From Rhizorhabdus histidinilytica (GTDB taxonomy: Bacteria; Pseudomonadota; Alphaproteobacteria; Sphingomonadales; Sphingomonadaceae), in assembly GCF_900167915.1 (NCBI RefSeq), contig NZ_FUYM01000014.1:1-64000 (forward strand): a DNA stretch of 64,000 nucleotides, written 5' to 3'. Positions 1 through 8,233 of this stretch are shown here, one piece after another (the first letter of the stretch is position 1; every line of letters begins with the position of its first letter). The notes under the pieces were generated by a model. It saw only the letters and a program-made list of their open reading frames with translations. It was not told the origin of the DNA and did no database searches. The position numbers and the translations under genes were made by a program.

Positions 1-132
1 TGGCACAAGCAGACACCCCGCACCGAATTGTTCGTCGCCCCGGGCATGACCCAGTCCTCCGTCATGCTCGAACGCAAGGACGACTTCATCGCCGCCTTCA
101 CCGCATTCCTGCAACGAAACCACAAGGACTGA
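1..132 (+). CDS. C-terminal end of a protein cut by the window edge, possibly an alpha/beta hydrolase
   Basis: An open frame enters from the left edge and stops with TGA at 130-132, leaving 43 C-terminal residues. They end FIAAFTAFLQRN followed by HKD, an amphipathic final helix of the kind that closes many alpha/beta hydrolases. That is only a resemblance, since no catalytic residue lies in the visible part. The stop is 5 nt before the pyroglutamyl peptidase start, so the two genes are probably co-transcribed. The function is not established. Confidence 0.45.
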   Translation, partial: WHKQTPRTELFVAPGMTQSSVMLERKDDFIAAFTAFLQRNHKD

Positions 133-137
133 CCGCG

Positions 138-785
138 ATGAAGACCGTCATCGTCACCGGCTTCGGTCCCTATCTGGAAGAGGCCCAGAACCCCAGCGGT
201 GCCATCGCCCAAGCCATCCATGGAACCGAGAAGGACGGGGTTCGCATCCACGGCCTGGTCCTGCCGGTCAGCGCCGGCGCGGTGCGGGCGTTGCTCGAGG
301 AGGAGGTGCGAAGGCTCCGTCCTGACGTGCTGATCGTCACCGGCGTGACGCGGGGGCGCGTCGCCGTGGCCGCGGAGCGGGTCGCCGTCAATGTCATGGA
401 TTTCCCGATCCCCGACGTCGACGGGCGCGCGTTCATCGATGAGGCCGTCATCGATGACGGGCCGGCGGCCTATTTCTCCACCCTGCCGATCAAGGCGATA
501 TTGCAGGCCTGGAGGGATCGGGACATCCCCGCCTATGTCTCGAACACGGCTGGCACCTATTTGTGCAACCAGACCTTCTATCTGGCCTGCCATCTCGCGT
601 CATCGCTTCCGATGCGGGCAGGCCTCGTCCATATTCCCCTTTCGTCGGCACATGCGGCCGCGAGCCCGACGCCCATTCCTTCGCTGGCGTTGGAGACGAT
701 GTACGAGGCCGTTCTGACGGCCGCTCTGATATCGGCCAATCACGAAGGCGCCGACCTGAAGCTGCAGGCAGGCATGACGTGCTGA
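138..785 (+). CDS. pcp: Pyroglutamyl peptidase I
   Basis: A 215-residue cytosolic cysteine peptidase of family C15, which removes N-terminal pyroglutamate from peptides. The three catalytic blocks are recognisable. Glu80 lies in the stretch GRVAVAAERVAVNVMDF, Cys143 in NTAGTYLCNQTFY, and His165 in AGLVHIPLS. The N-terminus reads TGFGPYLEEAQNPS, matching the family opening GFxPFxxxxxNPS. Length is normal for the family. It follows the upstream partial gene by 5 nt and converges on the tRNA-Thr gene, with a bidirectional terminator between them. Confidence 0.9.
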   Translation: MKTVIVTGFGPYLEEAQNPSGAIAQAIHGTEKDGVRIHGLVLPVSAGAVRALLEEEVRRLRPDVLIVTGVTRGRVAVAAERVAVNVMDFPIPDVDGRAFIDEAVIDDGPAAYFSTLPIKAILQAWRDRDIPAYVSNTAGTYLCNQTFYLACHLASSLPMRAGLVHIPLSSAHAAASPTPIPSLALETMYEAVLTAALISANHEGADLKLQAGMTC

Positions 786-850
786 TCGCTTATCCGGCCG
801 AGCGGCCGAAGGGATGGCGACAGGACGACCGCAATCAAAGGATGCACCGG

Positions 851-877
851 AAAGGGCCGCGAAGCGCGGCCCTTTTT
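851..877. terminator. Bidirectional rho-independent terminator
   Basis: An 11-bp perfect inverted repeat (851-861 with 865-875, loop AAG) starts with AAA and ends in a run of five T. It lies between pcp (plus strand) and tRNA-Thr (minus strand) and can serve both transcripts. Confidence 0.8.
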
Positions 878-886
878 CATTGCATG

Positions 887-961
887 TGGTGCCGGCTGAG
901 GGATTCGAACCCCCGACCTTCGGTTTACAAAACCGCTGCACTACCACTGTGCTAAGCCGGC
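887..961 (-). tRNA. tRNA-Thr (anticodon TGT)
   Basis: Read on the minus strand, the sequence folds into a full cloverleaf. The acceptor stem is GCCGGCT/AGCCGGC, the D stem GCAC/GTGC, and the anticodon loop TTTGTAA has TGT at 34-36. The T loop is TTCGAAT, the discriminator is A, and CCA is encoded at 889-887. The anticodon stem has a G27-A43 mismatch at its base. It is followed by the terminator at 851-877. Confidence 0.93.
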
Positions 962-981
962 ACGCTCCGCGCCCTCATGCG

Positions 982-1851
982 TCAGGGAATGCCGAACGTC
1001 CAGCCCTCGACGGCGGCGATCTCCGAAGAAAGTGCCGACGGGTGCCAGAGGTCCGCGCGGGCGGCCGCCTCGGCCAGCCACGCGGCGGTCAGGATCGCGT
1101 CGGTGCTGTGGTCGTCATAGCGCGCCAGCCGGGGCGGGCGGCGGATGCCGTAGCCGGCGAGGCCCGCGCGGAGGCGGTCGGCGTCGCGCATCTTGCTGCC
1201 GCCGCCGAGGCCTGCGGTTCGCGCGGCGACGGTCGTGTAGATTTCGACGATCGCCGGCCCCGTTTCCGGCAGCGGATCGAACGGCCAGACCGGCACCCGG
1301 CCGTCCAGCCGGTGGAGCAGCCGCATGCCGGTCAGGCTCGACTTGCCGACCTGCGCGGCGCCGACCAGGTTGAAGCAGCTCGTCGCCGGGCCGTGGCGGC
1401 CGTCGCGGCAGAGGCGCTCGACCAGGCGGTAGCGGCCATTGCCGGCGCCGAACAGGTCGCCCTGCCTCCCGCCATGGCGCCGAAAGTGGCGGCTCGCCTC
1501 GACATGGTCGACGAAGGCACCCGCCTCCAGGTGCGGGTCGCCGGCGCAGATCTCGTCGACCAGCCGCCACAGTGCGCGGGCGTCGGCCGGGCTCTCCGCC
1601 CAGCCGGGGAAATAGCCGCCGGCGTCGAGGAAGGGGAAGGCGGTCGAGAAGTCGATCCCGACCAGCAGGTCGCTGTCGCGCCGGGCATGGTCGAGCAGCC
1701 AGTCGAGCACCGCGCCGCGCGACCAGGTGCGCTCGATCAGCTTCGGGGTCCGGCCCGGTCCGTCGCTGACCGCGACTGCGACGCCCTTCTGCCGATCGCC
1801 CTTCGCCCCCGACCAGTCGATGCAGGCGAAACGGCGGAAGCGGCGGATCAT
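982..1851 (-). CDS. Predicted RNase H-fold nuclease-like protein (DUF429-like)
   Basis: A 289-residue protein with two acidic beta-strand motifs typical of RNase H-like folds. The first is FACIDWSGA near residue 10 and the second is GIDFSTAFPF near residue 65. A late acidic patch, YDDHSTDAILTAAWLAE, lies near residue 245. This layout resembles the DUF429 group of predicted nucleases, but the reaction is unknown. Its start overlaps the stop of the MmcQ/YjbR gene by 4 nt, and that gene overlaps rarA in the same way. The three therefore form one operon with a DNA-metabolism flavour. Confidence 0.55.
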   Translation of the reverse strand: MIRRFRRFACIDWSGAKGDRQKGVAVAVSDGPGRTPKLIERTWSRGAVLDWLLDHARRDSDLLVGIDFSTAFPFLDAGGYFPGWAESPADARALWRLVDEICAGDPHLEAGAFVDHVEASRHFRRHGGRQGDLFGAGNGRYRLVERLCRDGRHGPATSCFNLVGAAQVGKSSLTGMRLLHRLDGRVPVWPFDPLPETGPAIVEIYTTVAARTAGLGGGSKMRDADRLRAGLAGYGIRRPPRLARYDDHSTDAILTAAWLAEAAARADLWHPSALSSEIAAVEGWTFGIP

Positions 1852-2198
1852 GCCTTCTTCTTGGCCGGACGGGGCTTCGGCCGCTTCTTCGCCAGCGCCT
1901 GCCCGTGCGCGCGCTCGATCATCGCCAGCACCCGTTCGGGGTCGGCGCCGTCGTAGCGGACCAGCACGGCGGGCCAGCCCTCATAATGGGGCGTCTGCCA
2001 ATAGGTGCCGGGATCGGTCTCCTTGAGCATGTCGACGGTGTCGCGGTCGATCATCAGGCAGAAGCTGCCTTCCTCGCGCCCCGGCGCGACGAAGGCGTTG
2101 CCATTGGCCTTGACCGCCGGACCGCCATAATGGGTCGATCGCTCGGCCCCGGGCAGGCCGGCCGCGAAGCTCATGACCCTATCCCAATCGAGCCTCAT
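1848..2198 (-). CDS. MmcQ/YjbR family protein
   Basis: A protein of 116 residues from the ATG at 2198. It contains THYGGPAVKANGNAFV and a strand-rich core ending in an alpha helix and a Lys/Pro/Arg-rich tail. This is the CyaY-like fold of the MmcQ/YjbR family, sometimes called DNA-binding although its function is not firmly known. The ATG at 2198 was preferred over the upstream ATG at 2231 because it forms an exact ATGA overlap with the rarA stop. The downstream junction is also a 4-nt overlap. Confidence 0.75.
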   Translation of the reverse strand: MRLDWDRVMSFAAGLPGAERSTHYGGPAVKANGNAFVAPGREEGSFCLMIDRDTVDMLKETDPGTYWQTPHYEGWPAVLVRYDGADPERVLAMIERAHGQALAKKRPKPRPAKKKA

Positions 2199-3511
2199 TT
2201 GCTGCCGCGCTCCTGCCGCAGCCGGTCCCAATAGGCGATCCGCTCCGCGATCTTCGCCTCGAAGCCGCGCGGGGAGGGGGTGTAGAAGCTCTGCGGCGAC
2301 ATCTCCTCGGGCCAGTAATCGTCGCCCGAGAAGGCCTCCTCGGCGTCATGGTCATAGGCATAGCCCTTGCCGTAGCCGACGTCCTTCATCAGCTTGGTGG
2401 GGGCGTTGAGGATATTCTTCGGCGGCATCAGCGAGCCGGTGTCCTTCGCCGATCGGAACGCTGCCTTCTGCGCGACATAGGCCGCGTTCGACTTGGGCGC
2501 GGTCGCCAGGTAGAGGCAGGCCTGCACGATCGCCAGCTCGCCCTCGGGCGAACCGAGGAAATCGTAGGCGTCCTTGGCGGCGAGGCACTGGACCAGCGCC
2601 TGCGGATCGGCAAGCCCGATATCCTCGCTGGCGAAGCGGACCAGCCGGCGCAGCACGTAGAGCGGCTCCTCGCCCGCCGTCAGCATCCGCGCGAGATAGT
2701 AGAGCGCCGCCTGCGGGTCCGATCCGCGCAGCGATTTGTGCAGCGCCGAGATCAGGTTGTAGTGCCCCTCGCGATCCTTGTCGTACACCGCCATCCGGCG
2801 GTGGAGCAGTGCGGCGAGCTCCCCCGGTTCGAGCGGATGGTCGATCGCGATGGAGAAGAGCGTCTCGACCTGGTTGAGCAGGAAGCGGCCGTCACCGTCG
2901 GCCGATGCGATCAGCGCCTCGCGCGCTCCTTCGGTCAGGGGCAGGGGGCGCTCCTCGATCTCCTCGGCGCGCGCGATCAGCTTGCCGAGTGCGGCGGCAT
3001 CGAGCCGGTTGAGGATCAGCACCTGCGCCCGGCTGAGCAGCGCCGCGTTGAGCTCGAACGAGGGATTCTCGGTGGTCGCGCCGACCAGCACGACGGTGCC
3101 GTCCTCGACATAGGGCAGGAAGCTGTCCTGCTGGGCGCGGTTGAAGCGGTGGATCTCGTCCACGAACAGCAGCGTCCGGGTGCCGATCCGCGCATGCTCG
3201 CGCGCCTCGGCGAAGATCTTCTTGAGGTCGGCGACGCCCGAGAAGACCGCCGAGACTGGCGCGAAGCGCAGCCCCACCGCATCGGCGAGCAGCCGCGCGA
3301 TCGTCGTCTTGCCGGTACCGGGCGGGCCCCACAGCACCAGCGAGGACAGGCGTCCCGCCGCGACCATGCGGCCGATCGCGCCTTCGGGACCGGTGAGATG
3401 TTCCTGCCCGATCACGTCTGCCAGCGTGCGGGGCCGCAGCCGTTCGGCGAGCGGCGCAGCGTCGGTGGGGACGAAGCCGGCGGCGGGTTCGGGCGCAAAG
3501 AGGTCGGCCAT
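2195..3511 (-). CDS. rarA: Replication-associated recombination protein A (AAA+ ATPase)
   Basis: A 438-residue member of the RarA/MgsA/WRNIP1 family, a clamp-loader-like ATPase acting at stalled replication forks. Walker A is GPPGTGKT at 62-69, Walker B is LLFVDE at 114-119, and sensor 1 lies in VGATTENPSFELN around 143-155. The C-terminal half has the tetramerisation region seen in the family (SLRGSDPQAALYYLARML; QKAAFRSAKDTGSLMPP). Length fits RarA. It is the first gene of a three-gene operon reading leftward and is divergent from the PadR gene. Confidence 0.93.
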   Translation of the reverse strand: MADLFAPEPAAGFVPTDAAPLAERLRPRTLADVIGQEHLTGPEGAIGRMVAAGRLSSLVLWGPPGTGKTTIARLLADAVGLRFAPVSAVFSGVADLKKIFAEAREHARIGTRTLLFVDEIHRFNRAQQDSFLPYVEDGTVVLVGATTENPSFELNAALLSRAQVLILNRLDAAALGKLIARAEEIEERPLPLTEGAREALIASADGDGRFLLNQVETLFSIAIDHPLEPGELAALLHRRMAVYDKDREGHYNLISALHKSLRGSDPQAALYYLARMLTAGEEPLYVLRRLVRFASEDIGLADPQALVQCLAAKDAYDFLGSPEGELAIVQACLYLATAPKSNAAYVAQKAAFRSAKDTGSLMPPKNILNAPTKLMKDVGYGKGYAYDHDAEEAFSGDDYWPEEMSPQSFYTPSPRGFEAKIAERIAYWDRLRQERGSK

Positions 3512-3576
3512 CGCGACGATATAGGGGCGGGATCGCAGGCCGGACAGGGGGCTTGGAAAGTCCCTTGCAAAAACTC

Positions 3577-3617
3577 TTTCAAGATATATCTTGGAACTAT
3601 CGAGATTGATTCGAGAT
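3577..3617. promoter_or_regulatory. Palindromic operator in front of the PadR gene
   Basis: A perfect 14-bp palindrome, CAAGATATATCTTG, occupies 3580-3593, with outer TT/AA pairs at 3577-3578 and 3595-3596. A direct repeat of TCGAGAT follows at 3600-3606 and 3611-3617. This AT-rich patch lies about 40 nt before the PadR start in the rarA-padR divergent gap. It is a good candidate for autoregulation, because PadR proteins bind AT-rich palindromes near their own promoters. Confidence 0.6.
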
Positions 3618-3633
3618 CACCAGAAGTTGGAGA

Positions 3634-4263
3634 ATGACATTGTTTGGATTTCACAAAGGACATCGGGAGCATGGCCGCCACGGTGGCTTCCATGGCGGCC
3701 TCCGCGCGATGCGCGGCCGTCACCACGGTTTCGGCGGCGGTTTCTTCGATCCCTTCGGGGAGGGCTTCGGTGGCGGCATGGGCGGCCGGCGGGGCGGCGG
3801 CCGGCGTCGCGTGTTCGACGGGACGGAACTGCGCCTGATCCTGCTCGCGCTGATCGGGGACCAGCCGCGCCACGGCTATGACCTGATCAAGGCGATCGAG
3901 GAGCGGACCGGGGGCACCTATGCGCCCAGCCCGGGCGTCATCTATCCGACGCTGACGATGCTTGAGGACATGGGCCAGATCGCCGAGCAGGCGGCCGAGG
4001 GCTCGAAGCGGCTGTTCGGCATCACCGACGCCGGCAAGCTCGAGATCGGCGAGCAGGGCGAGAAGATCGAGGCGCTGTTCGCGCGGCTCGACGCGCTGGG
4101 CGAGGAGCAGGGCGGCGGCGAAAGCCGGATGCCGGTTCGCCGGGCGATGATGAACCTCGCCATGGTGCTGCGCGACCGGCTGACGCGCGATCGCGGCGGC
4201 GAGCTTGCCCATGACGTGGCGGCGATCCTCGACGACGCGGCCCGCAAGATCGAGCGGCTGTGA
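3634..4263 (+). CDS. PadR-family regulator with His/Gly-rich N-terminus (YqjI-like)
   Basis: A 209-residue protein. Residues 1-60 are very rich in His, Gly, Arg and Phe (HKGHREHGRHGGFHGG, then GRHHGFGGGFF). The rest is a PadR winged-helix domain with the diagnostic HGYDLIKAIEERTGG and PSPGVIYPTLTMLEDMG, followed by a helical dimer region. The architecture matches E. coli YqjI, a metal-responsive PadR protein whose N-terminal extension binds nickel/iron. By analogy it may repress iron or siderophore-uptake genes. Here cysteines are absent from the extension, so metal binding would rely on His. The start has a TTGGAGA ribosome site, and a palindrome lies just upstream. Confidence 0.8.
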   Translation: MTLFGFHKGHREHGRHGGFHGGLRAMRGRHHGFGGGFFDPFGEGFGGGMGGRRGGGRRRVFDGTELRLILLALIGDQPRHGYDLIKAIEERTGGTYAPSPGVIYPTLTMLEDMGQIAEQAAEGSKRLFGITDAGKLEIGEQGEKIEALFARLDALGEEQGGGESRMPVRRAMMNLAMVLRDRLTRDRGGELAHDVAAILDDAARKIERL

Positions 4264-4592
4264 GCTTGGCGATGACGACGAGCGCCACCGCAACGGTGCC
4301 GACCGCATCCGCCAGCCGCTACCTCCAGCAGCTCTGCAAGCATTGGGCACATAACCTGAAGGTCGAATTCACCCCCGTCCACGGAACGGTCGTCTTCCCG
4401 CGCGATGCACGCGGGGCCGACCATCCGGGGGACGGGCTCGCCACCTTCGACGCGACCGACACGACGCTGGAGGTGCGCATCGACGCCAGCTCTGACGAGC
4501 AGCTCGACGCGCTGAAGGGAGCGGTGGCCCGCCACCTCGACCGCTTCGCCTTTCGCGAGGCGCCGTTGAGCTTCGACTGGAAAGCGGCCTGA
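4260..4592 (+). CDS. DUF2218 domain-containing protein
   Basis: A small cytosolic protein of 110 residues from GTG at 4260, or 106 from ATG at 4272. It has the DUF2218 pattern RYLQQLCKHWAHNL near the N-terminus and a C-terminal strand-helix block with HLDRFAFREAPLSFDW. DUF2218 occurs alone or attached to siderophore-interacting ferric reductases, so pairing with a YqjI-like PadR regulator points to iron homeostasis by context. The GTG overlaps the PadR stop, indicating translational coupling. Confidence 0.75.
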   Translation: MSLAMTTSATATVPTASASRYLQQLCKHWAHNLKVEFTPVHGTVVFPRDARGADHPGDGLATFDATDTTLEVRIDASSDEQLDALKGAVARHLDRFAFREAPLSFDWKAA

Positions 4593-4608
4593 CCGGCTGG
4601 CTTTTCGC

Positions 4609-5790
4609 TCAGGGCACCGGGCTCTGCCGGGTGACCCTGACCCCCGCCTGGTGCTGGCGGACGATCCTTATATAGGCGTCGACCAGCTCCTGGTTGACCT
4701 GATCCCAGCCGTAGCGCTCGCTGGCCTTCAGGCCGGCCTGCCCGATCGTCCGCCGCATCTCGGGATCGACGCACAGCGCCTGCAGCGCATCGGCGAAGGC
4801 CTGGGTGCGGCCGGGGGCGATCAGCCGGCCGGTCACGCCGTCCTCGATCAGGCTCTCGCTGCCGGTCGCGCGCGCCGCGACGACGGGCAGGCCGGCGGCC
4901 ATCGCCTCCAGCGTGACGTTGCCGAAGGTCTCGGTGACCGAGGGATTGAACAGCATGTCCATCGACGCCACCGCGCGGCCGAGGTCCTCGCCGGCCTGGA
5001 AGCCTGCGAAGACTGCGCCAGGCAGGCGCTTCTCGAACCATTCGCGCGCCGGGCCGTGGCCCACCACCAGCACCTTGTGACGTACCTGCCGCCGTTCGAG
5101 TTGGTCGATCGTGTCGGCGAACACGTCGAGGCCTTTTTCCATCACCAGCCGGCCGACGAAGCCGATCACCACCTCGTCGGTCCCGATCCCCAGCGACCGG
5201 CGCCAGTCGTCGCAGCGCCGCTCGGGCTTGAAGATGGTGCGGTCGATACCGCGCGACCAGATACCGACGTCATAGCTCATCCGCTGGTCGCGCAGCAGCT
5301 GCGCCATCGATTCGGACGGTGCGAAGATCGCGTCGCAGCGGCGATAGAAGCGGCGCAGCAGCGCTTCGACCATCGGTTCGAGGAAGGCGAGGCCGTAATA
5401 GCGGAAATAGGTCTCGAACCGGGTGTGGACCGACGCCACCACCGGCAGCTTGCGACGCAGCGCGAGCGACACGGCGCGATGGCCGAGGATCTCGGGGCTC
5501 GCGACATGCATGATGTTCGGGTTGAACCGGCTGATGTCGCGCTTGACGCTTGGCGGGATCATCAGTGGAAAGCGATATTCGGCGCGTCCGGGAACTGGCA
5601 GGGAAGGGATGCTGACCAGGTCACCGGTCGGCGGAAAGGCCGGTTGCTCGACGGTCGGCGAATAGACGCGCACCGCCGCGCCCTGACCCAGCAGATAGCC
5701 TACCAGCCGGTTCAGCGCCTGGTTCGCGCCATCGCGCACATAGTTGTAGTTGCCCGTGAACAGGGCGATCCGAAGCTGGGACGCATCCAT
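4609..5790 (-). CDS. Glycosyltransferase family 4 (MgtA/SQD2-like)
   Basis: A 393-residue GT-B enzyme. The N-terminal domain starts with ALFTGNYNYVRDGANQALNR. The C-terminal donor domain carries GFVGRLVMEKGLDVF near 210 and the EX7E-type motif SVTETFGNVTLEAMAAG near 290. The N-terminal motifs resemble alpha-mannosyltransferase MgtA and sulfoquinovosyl-diacylglycerol synthase SQD2, so a membrane lipid such as a sphingolipid or diacylglycerol is a plausible acceptor; that is inference. It stands alone, converging with the DUF2218 gene and diverging from the permease-like gene. Confidence 0.82.
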   Translation of the reverse strand: MDASQLRIALFTGNYNYVRDGANQALNRLVGYLLGQGAAVRVYSPTVEQPAFPPTGDLVSIPSLPVPGRAEYRFPLMIPPSVKRDISRFNPNIMHVASPEILGHRAVSLALRRKLPVVASVHTRFETYFRYYGLAFLEPMVEALLRRFYRRCDAIFAPSESMAQLLRDQRMSYDVGIWSRGIDRTIFKPERRCDDWRRSLGIGTDEVVIGFVGRLVMEKGLDVFADTIDQLERRQVRHKVLVVGHGPAREWFEKRLPGAVFAGFQAGEDLGRAVASMDMLFNPSVTETFGNVTLEAMAAGLPVVAARATGSESLIEDGVTGRLIAPGRTQAFADALQALCVDPEMRRTIGQAGLKASERYGWDQVNQELVDAYIRIVRQHQAGVRVTRQSPVP

Positions 5791-5936
5791 CGCGACGCCT
5801 TAGGAGGCAAAGCCCTTCATCGCAACCGGAACAGCCGGGCAACGAAAGGGTTGTGATCCTGAAACGATGTCGATGGAGCGCCGACATCGCCCGCAAGGAA
5901 CGGAAAACACGGAACAATCCTAAAAGGGGACGTGCG

Positions 5937-6347
5937 ATGGATCAGTTTTTCACACGTGTCGCTGCCCGGATCGCCAGCGCGGTGGGCCAGCCGCTGGCCT
6001 TCATCATCGCCTTCTGCGCGATCATCGCCTGGGCAGTGAGCGGCCCGATGTTCGGTTTTTCGGATACCTGGCAGCTGATCGTCAACACGACGACGACGAT
6101 CGTGACCTTCCTGATGGTGTTCCTGATCCAGAATGCGCAGAATCGCGACGCCGCGGCGATGCAGGCCAAGCTCGACGAACTGCTTCGCGCCGTCGCCGAT
6201 GCGCGCAACCGTTATATCGGCATCGAGCATCTGACCGAGAAGGAGCTCGAGAAGATCCGTAGCGAAATCGAGGAGGAGTTCGCGCCGGGCGAGGACGGCA
6301 AACCCCATCACACCGACAGCATTCGTCATCTCATCCGTCGGCGCTGA
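5937..6347 (+). CDS. Low-affinity iron permease family membrane protein
   Basis: A protein of 136 residues from ATG 5937, which has AAAAGGGGA just upstream. Two hydrophobic segments (about residues 18-38 and 48-66) are followed by the family signature FLIQNAQNRDAAAMQAKLDEL. A charged cytosolic tail, GIEHLTEKELEKIRSEIEEE, follows. This is the bacterial small form of the low-affinity Fe/Cu permease family. A transport role in bacteria is not proven. An ATG 84 nt upstream is in frame but has no comparable ribosome site. Confidence 0.85.
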   Translation: MDQFFTRVAARIASAVGQPLAFIIAFCAIIAWAVSGPMFGFSDTWQLIVNTTTTIVTFLMVFLIQNAQNRDAAAMQAKLDELLRAVADARNRYIGIEHLTEKELEKIRSEIEEEFAPGEDGKPHHTDSIRHLIRRR

Positions 6348-6354
6348 GATTTCC

Positions 6355-6444
6355 GTCATTCCAGCGAAATCTGGAAGCTCTTTTCTTTCTCTTGGCTTGT
6401 GATTGTTTCCTGAGAGAAAAAATGAAATCCCGGCCTTCGCCGGG
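6355..6444. repeat. Composite palindromic intergenic repeat
   Basis: The gap between two convergent genes holds a hairpin TTCCAG-N6-CTGGAA, a central TTTCTC/GAGAAA pair and a hairpin TCCCGGC-CTTC-GCCGGGA. In translation such elements give the familiar IPAKAGIS and DFAGMT strings. It is probably a REP-type element and may also stop transcription from both sides. Confidence 0.6.
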
Positions 6445-6457
6445 ATGATGACCGGGA

Positions 6458-7795
6458 TCAGGCCAGCTCGACACCGCCCTCCATCCACGCCTTGAGTGCC
6501 TCGCCGGCGCGTTCGGCCATCATCGCCTTGCGGTCGCCCTTGCGCTTGCGGCCGCTCTTTGCGCCTTCGAGCGGCGGGAACAGGCCGAAGTTTACGTTCA
6601 TCGGCTGATAGCCGTCGGCCTCCGCGCCGCCGGTGATATGGCCAAGCAGAGCGCCGAGCGCGGTGACGGCGGGCGGCGTCTCGATCGGCCGGCCGAGCAG
6701 CTCGGCCGCTGCGAAGCGGCCCGCGAGCAGGCCGATCGCCGCCGATTCCACATAGCCTTCGCAGCCGGTGATCTGTCCGGCGAAGCGGATGTTCGGGCGC
6801 GACTTCAGCCGCAGCGTGCCGTCGAGCAGTTTGGGGCTCTGGATGAACGTGTTGCGATGGAGGCCGCCGAGCCGTGCGAACTCGGCCTTTTCCAGCCCCG
6901 GGATGGTGCGGAACAGGCGGACCTGTTCGGCATGCTTCAGCTTGGTCTGGAAGCCGACCATGTTCCACAACGTGCCGAGCGCATTGTCCTGGCGGAGCTG
7001 GACGACCGCATAGGGCCAGCGGCCGGTGCGCGGATTGTCGAGGCCGACCGGCTTCATCGGGCCGTAGCGCAGCGTGTCGACGCCGCGTTCCGCCATCACC
7101 TCGATCGGCATGCAGCCGTCGAAATAGGGCGTGTCCTTCTCCCACTCCTTGAACGCGGTCTTCTCGCCATCGAGCAATGCCTGGTGGAAGGCCAGATACT
7201 GCTCCTTGTCCATCGGGCAGTTGATGTAGTCCTTGGTTTCGCCCTTGTCCCAGCGCGACGCCATCCAGGCGACGTCCATGTCGATCGAATGATGATGAAC
7301 GATCGGCGCGATCGCGTCGAAGAAGGCGAGCGCGTCGGCTCCCGTCGCGGCGCCGATCGAGTCCGCCAGTGCCGCGGCGGTCAGCGGGCCGGTGGCGACG
7401 ATCGCGGGGCCGTCCGCCGGCAGCGCGTCGACCCGTTCGCGGACCAGCTCGATCAGCGGATGATCGGCGACGGCGCGGGTGACCGCCTCGGCATAGCCCT
7501 CGCGATCGACAGCGAGCGCGGAGCCGGCGGGGACGCGGTGCGCGTCGGCCTTGGCCATGATCAGCGATCCCAGCGATCGCATCTCGGCGTGAAGCAGGCC
7601 GACCGCGTTGGCCGGGTCGTCCGAACGGAAGCTGTTCGAGCAGACCAGCTCGGCGAGGCTGTCGGTCTGGTGGGCGGGCGTGGCCTCGACCCCGCGCATC
7701 TCGGAGAGGCGCACGCGAATGCCCGCCTGGGCAAGCTGCCACGCGGCTTCCGAACCGGCGAGGCCGCCGCCGATGACATGTATCTGATGAACCAT
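6458..7795 (-). CDS. trmFO: Methylenetetrahydrofolate-tRNA-(uracil-54-C5)-methyltransferase, FADH2-dependent
   Basis: A 445-residue folate/FAD enzyme that makes ribothymidine at U54 of tRNA. The N-terminal FAD-binding motif is [16 protein letters not shown] (about residues 6-21). Further family blocks are [18 protein letters not shown] near 42, [17 protein letters not shown] near 195 and [19 protein letters not shown] near 345, where GidA-like and TrmFO proteins contact FAD. Length is typical. It converges on the permease-like gene; the gap holds a composite repeat. Confidence 0.95.
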   Translation of the reverse strand: MVHQIHVIGGGLAGSEAAWQLAQAGIRVRLSEMRGVEATPAHQTDSLAELVCSNSFRSDDPANAVGLLHAEMRSLGSLIMAKADAHRVPAGSALAVDREGYAEAVTRAVADHPLIELVRERVDALPADGPAIVATGPLTAAALADSIGAATGADALAFFDAIAPIVHHHSIDMDVAWMASRWDKGETKDYINCPMDKEQYLAFHQALLDGEKTAFKEWEKDTPYFDGCMPIEVMAERGVDTLRYGPMKPVGLDNPRTGRWPYAVVQLRQDNALGTLWNMVGFQTKLKHAEQVRLFRTIPGLEKAEFARLGGLHRNTFIQSPKLLDGTLRLKSRPNIRFAGQITGCEGYVESAAIGLLAGRFAAAELLGRPIETPPAVTALGALLGHITGGAEADGYQPMNVNFGLFPPLEGAKSGRKRKGDRKAMMAERAGEALKAWMEGGVELA

Positions 7796-7863
7796 GGCCG
7801 CGCTTTACGGGCCCGGTCCCGCGATCGCAACGGCCGGGATCGCCCCATCCCGGCCGCGCGGCG

Positions 7864-8040
7864 TCAGGTGAGCTTGGCCACAACCCAGCCGATCATCGCC
7901 CAGAGCAGCGCCGATCCGCCGATCGCGATCAGCAGCCCGACATAGGGCGGGTAGCGATCTTCCTGTCCGACGTCGAGCAATCCCACCGGAATGCAAATGA
8001 TGGCAGTGCGAGCATGTGCATGGCGTCCACGGCCTTTCAT
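7864..8040 (-). CDS. Small predicted inner-membrane protein
   Basis: A 58-residue protein from ATG 8040 (GGGAGA lies upstream), ending in one strong membrane helix, YVGLLIAIGGSALLWAMIGW, before the tail VVAKLT. The first half is basic. No family was recognised. The frame stays open upstream to an ATG at 8127, but that extension looks non-coding. It lies between trmFO and the entericidin-like gene on the same strand. Confidence 0.5.
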   Translation of the reverse strand: MKGRGRHAHARTAIICIPVGLLDVGQEDRYPPYVGLLIAIGGSALLWAMIGWVVAKLT

Positions 8041-8184
8041 CGATCCATTCTCCCCCGCCGCCCGGAAACGAACCTGCTCGTTGCGGGCGCCGGGATTGCT
8101 TTTACAGGATCCCGGAATCGAAAGCATCGGGGGGCTAGACCAATGTCTAAGCCCGGGCGCGGATCGTGCGCCGGCCGCTGTGGG

Positions 8185-8226
8185 AAAAAATTGCCTCCGG
8201 TGCCGGGATCGCCGGGCGCCGGAGGC
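8185..8226 (-). terminator. Rho-independent terminator of the entericidin-like gene
   Basis: A 12-bp stem (8193-8204 with 8215-8226, one wobble pair) is followed on the minus strand by a run of six T (8190-8185). It begins 8 nt after the stop codon of the small lipoprotein gene. Confidence 0.8.
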
Positions 8227-8233
8227 CCGCCCC

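Noticed and set aside
814-1956. 380-codon plus-strand frame
   Set aside because: It crosses the tRNA-Thr gene and lies opposite the DUF429-like gene; composition is that of an antisense shadow.
5817-7883. 688-codon open frame on the minus strand
   Set aside because: It is out of frame with trmFO on the same strand, runs through the intergenic repeat and has Arg/Pro-rich composition typical of a GC-rich shadow frame.
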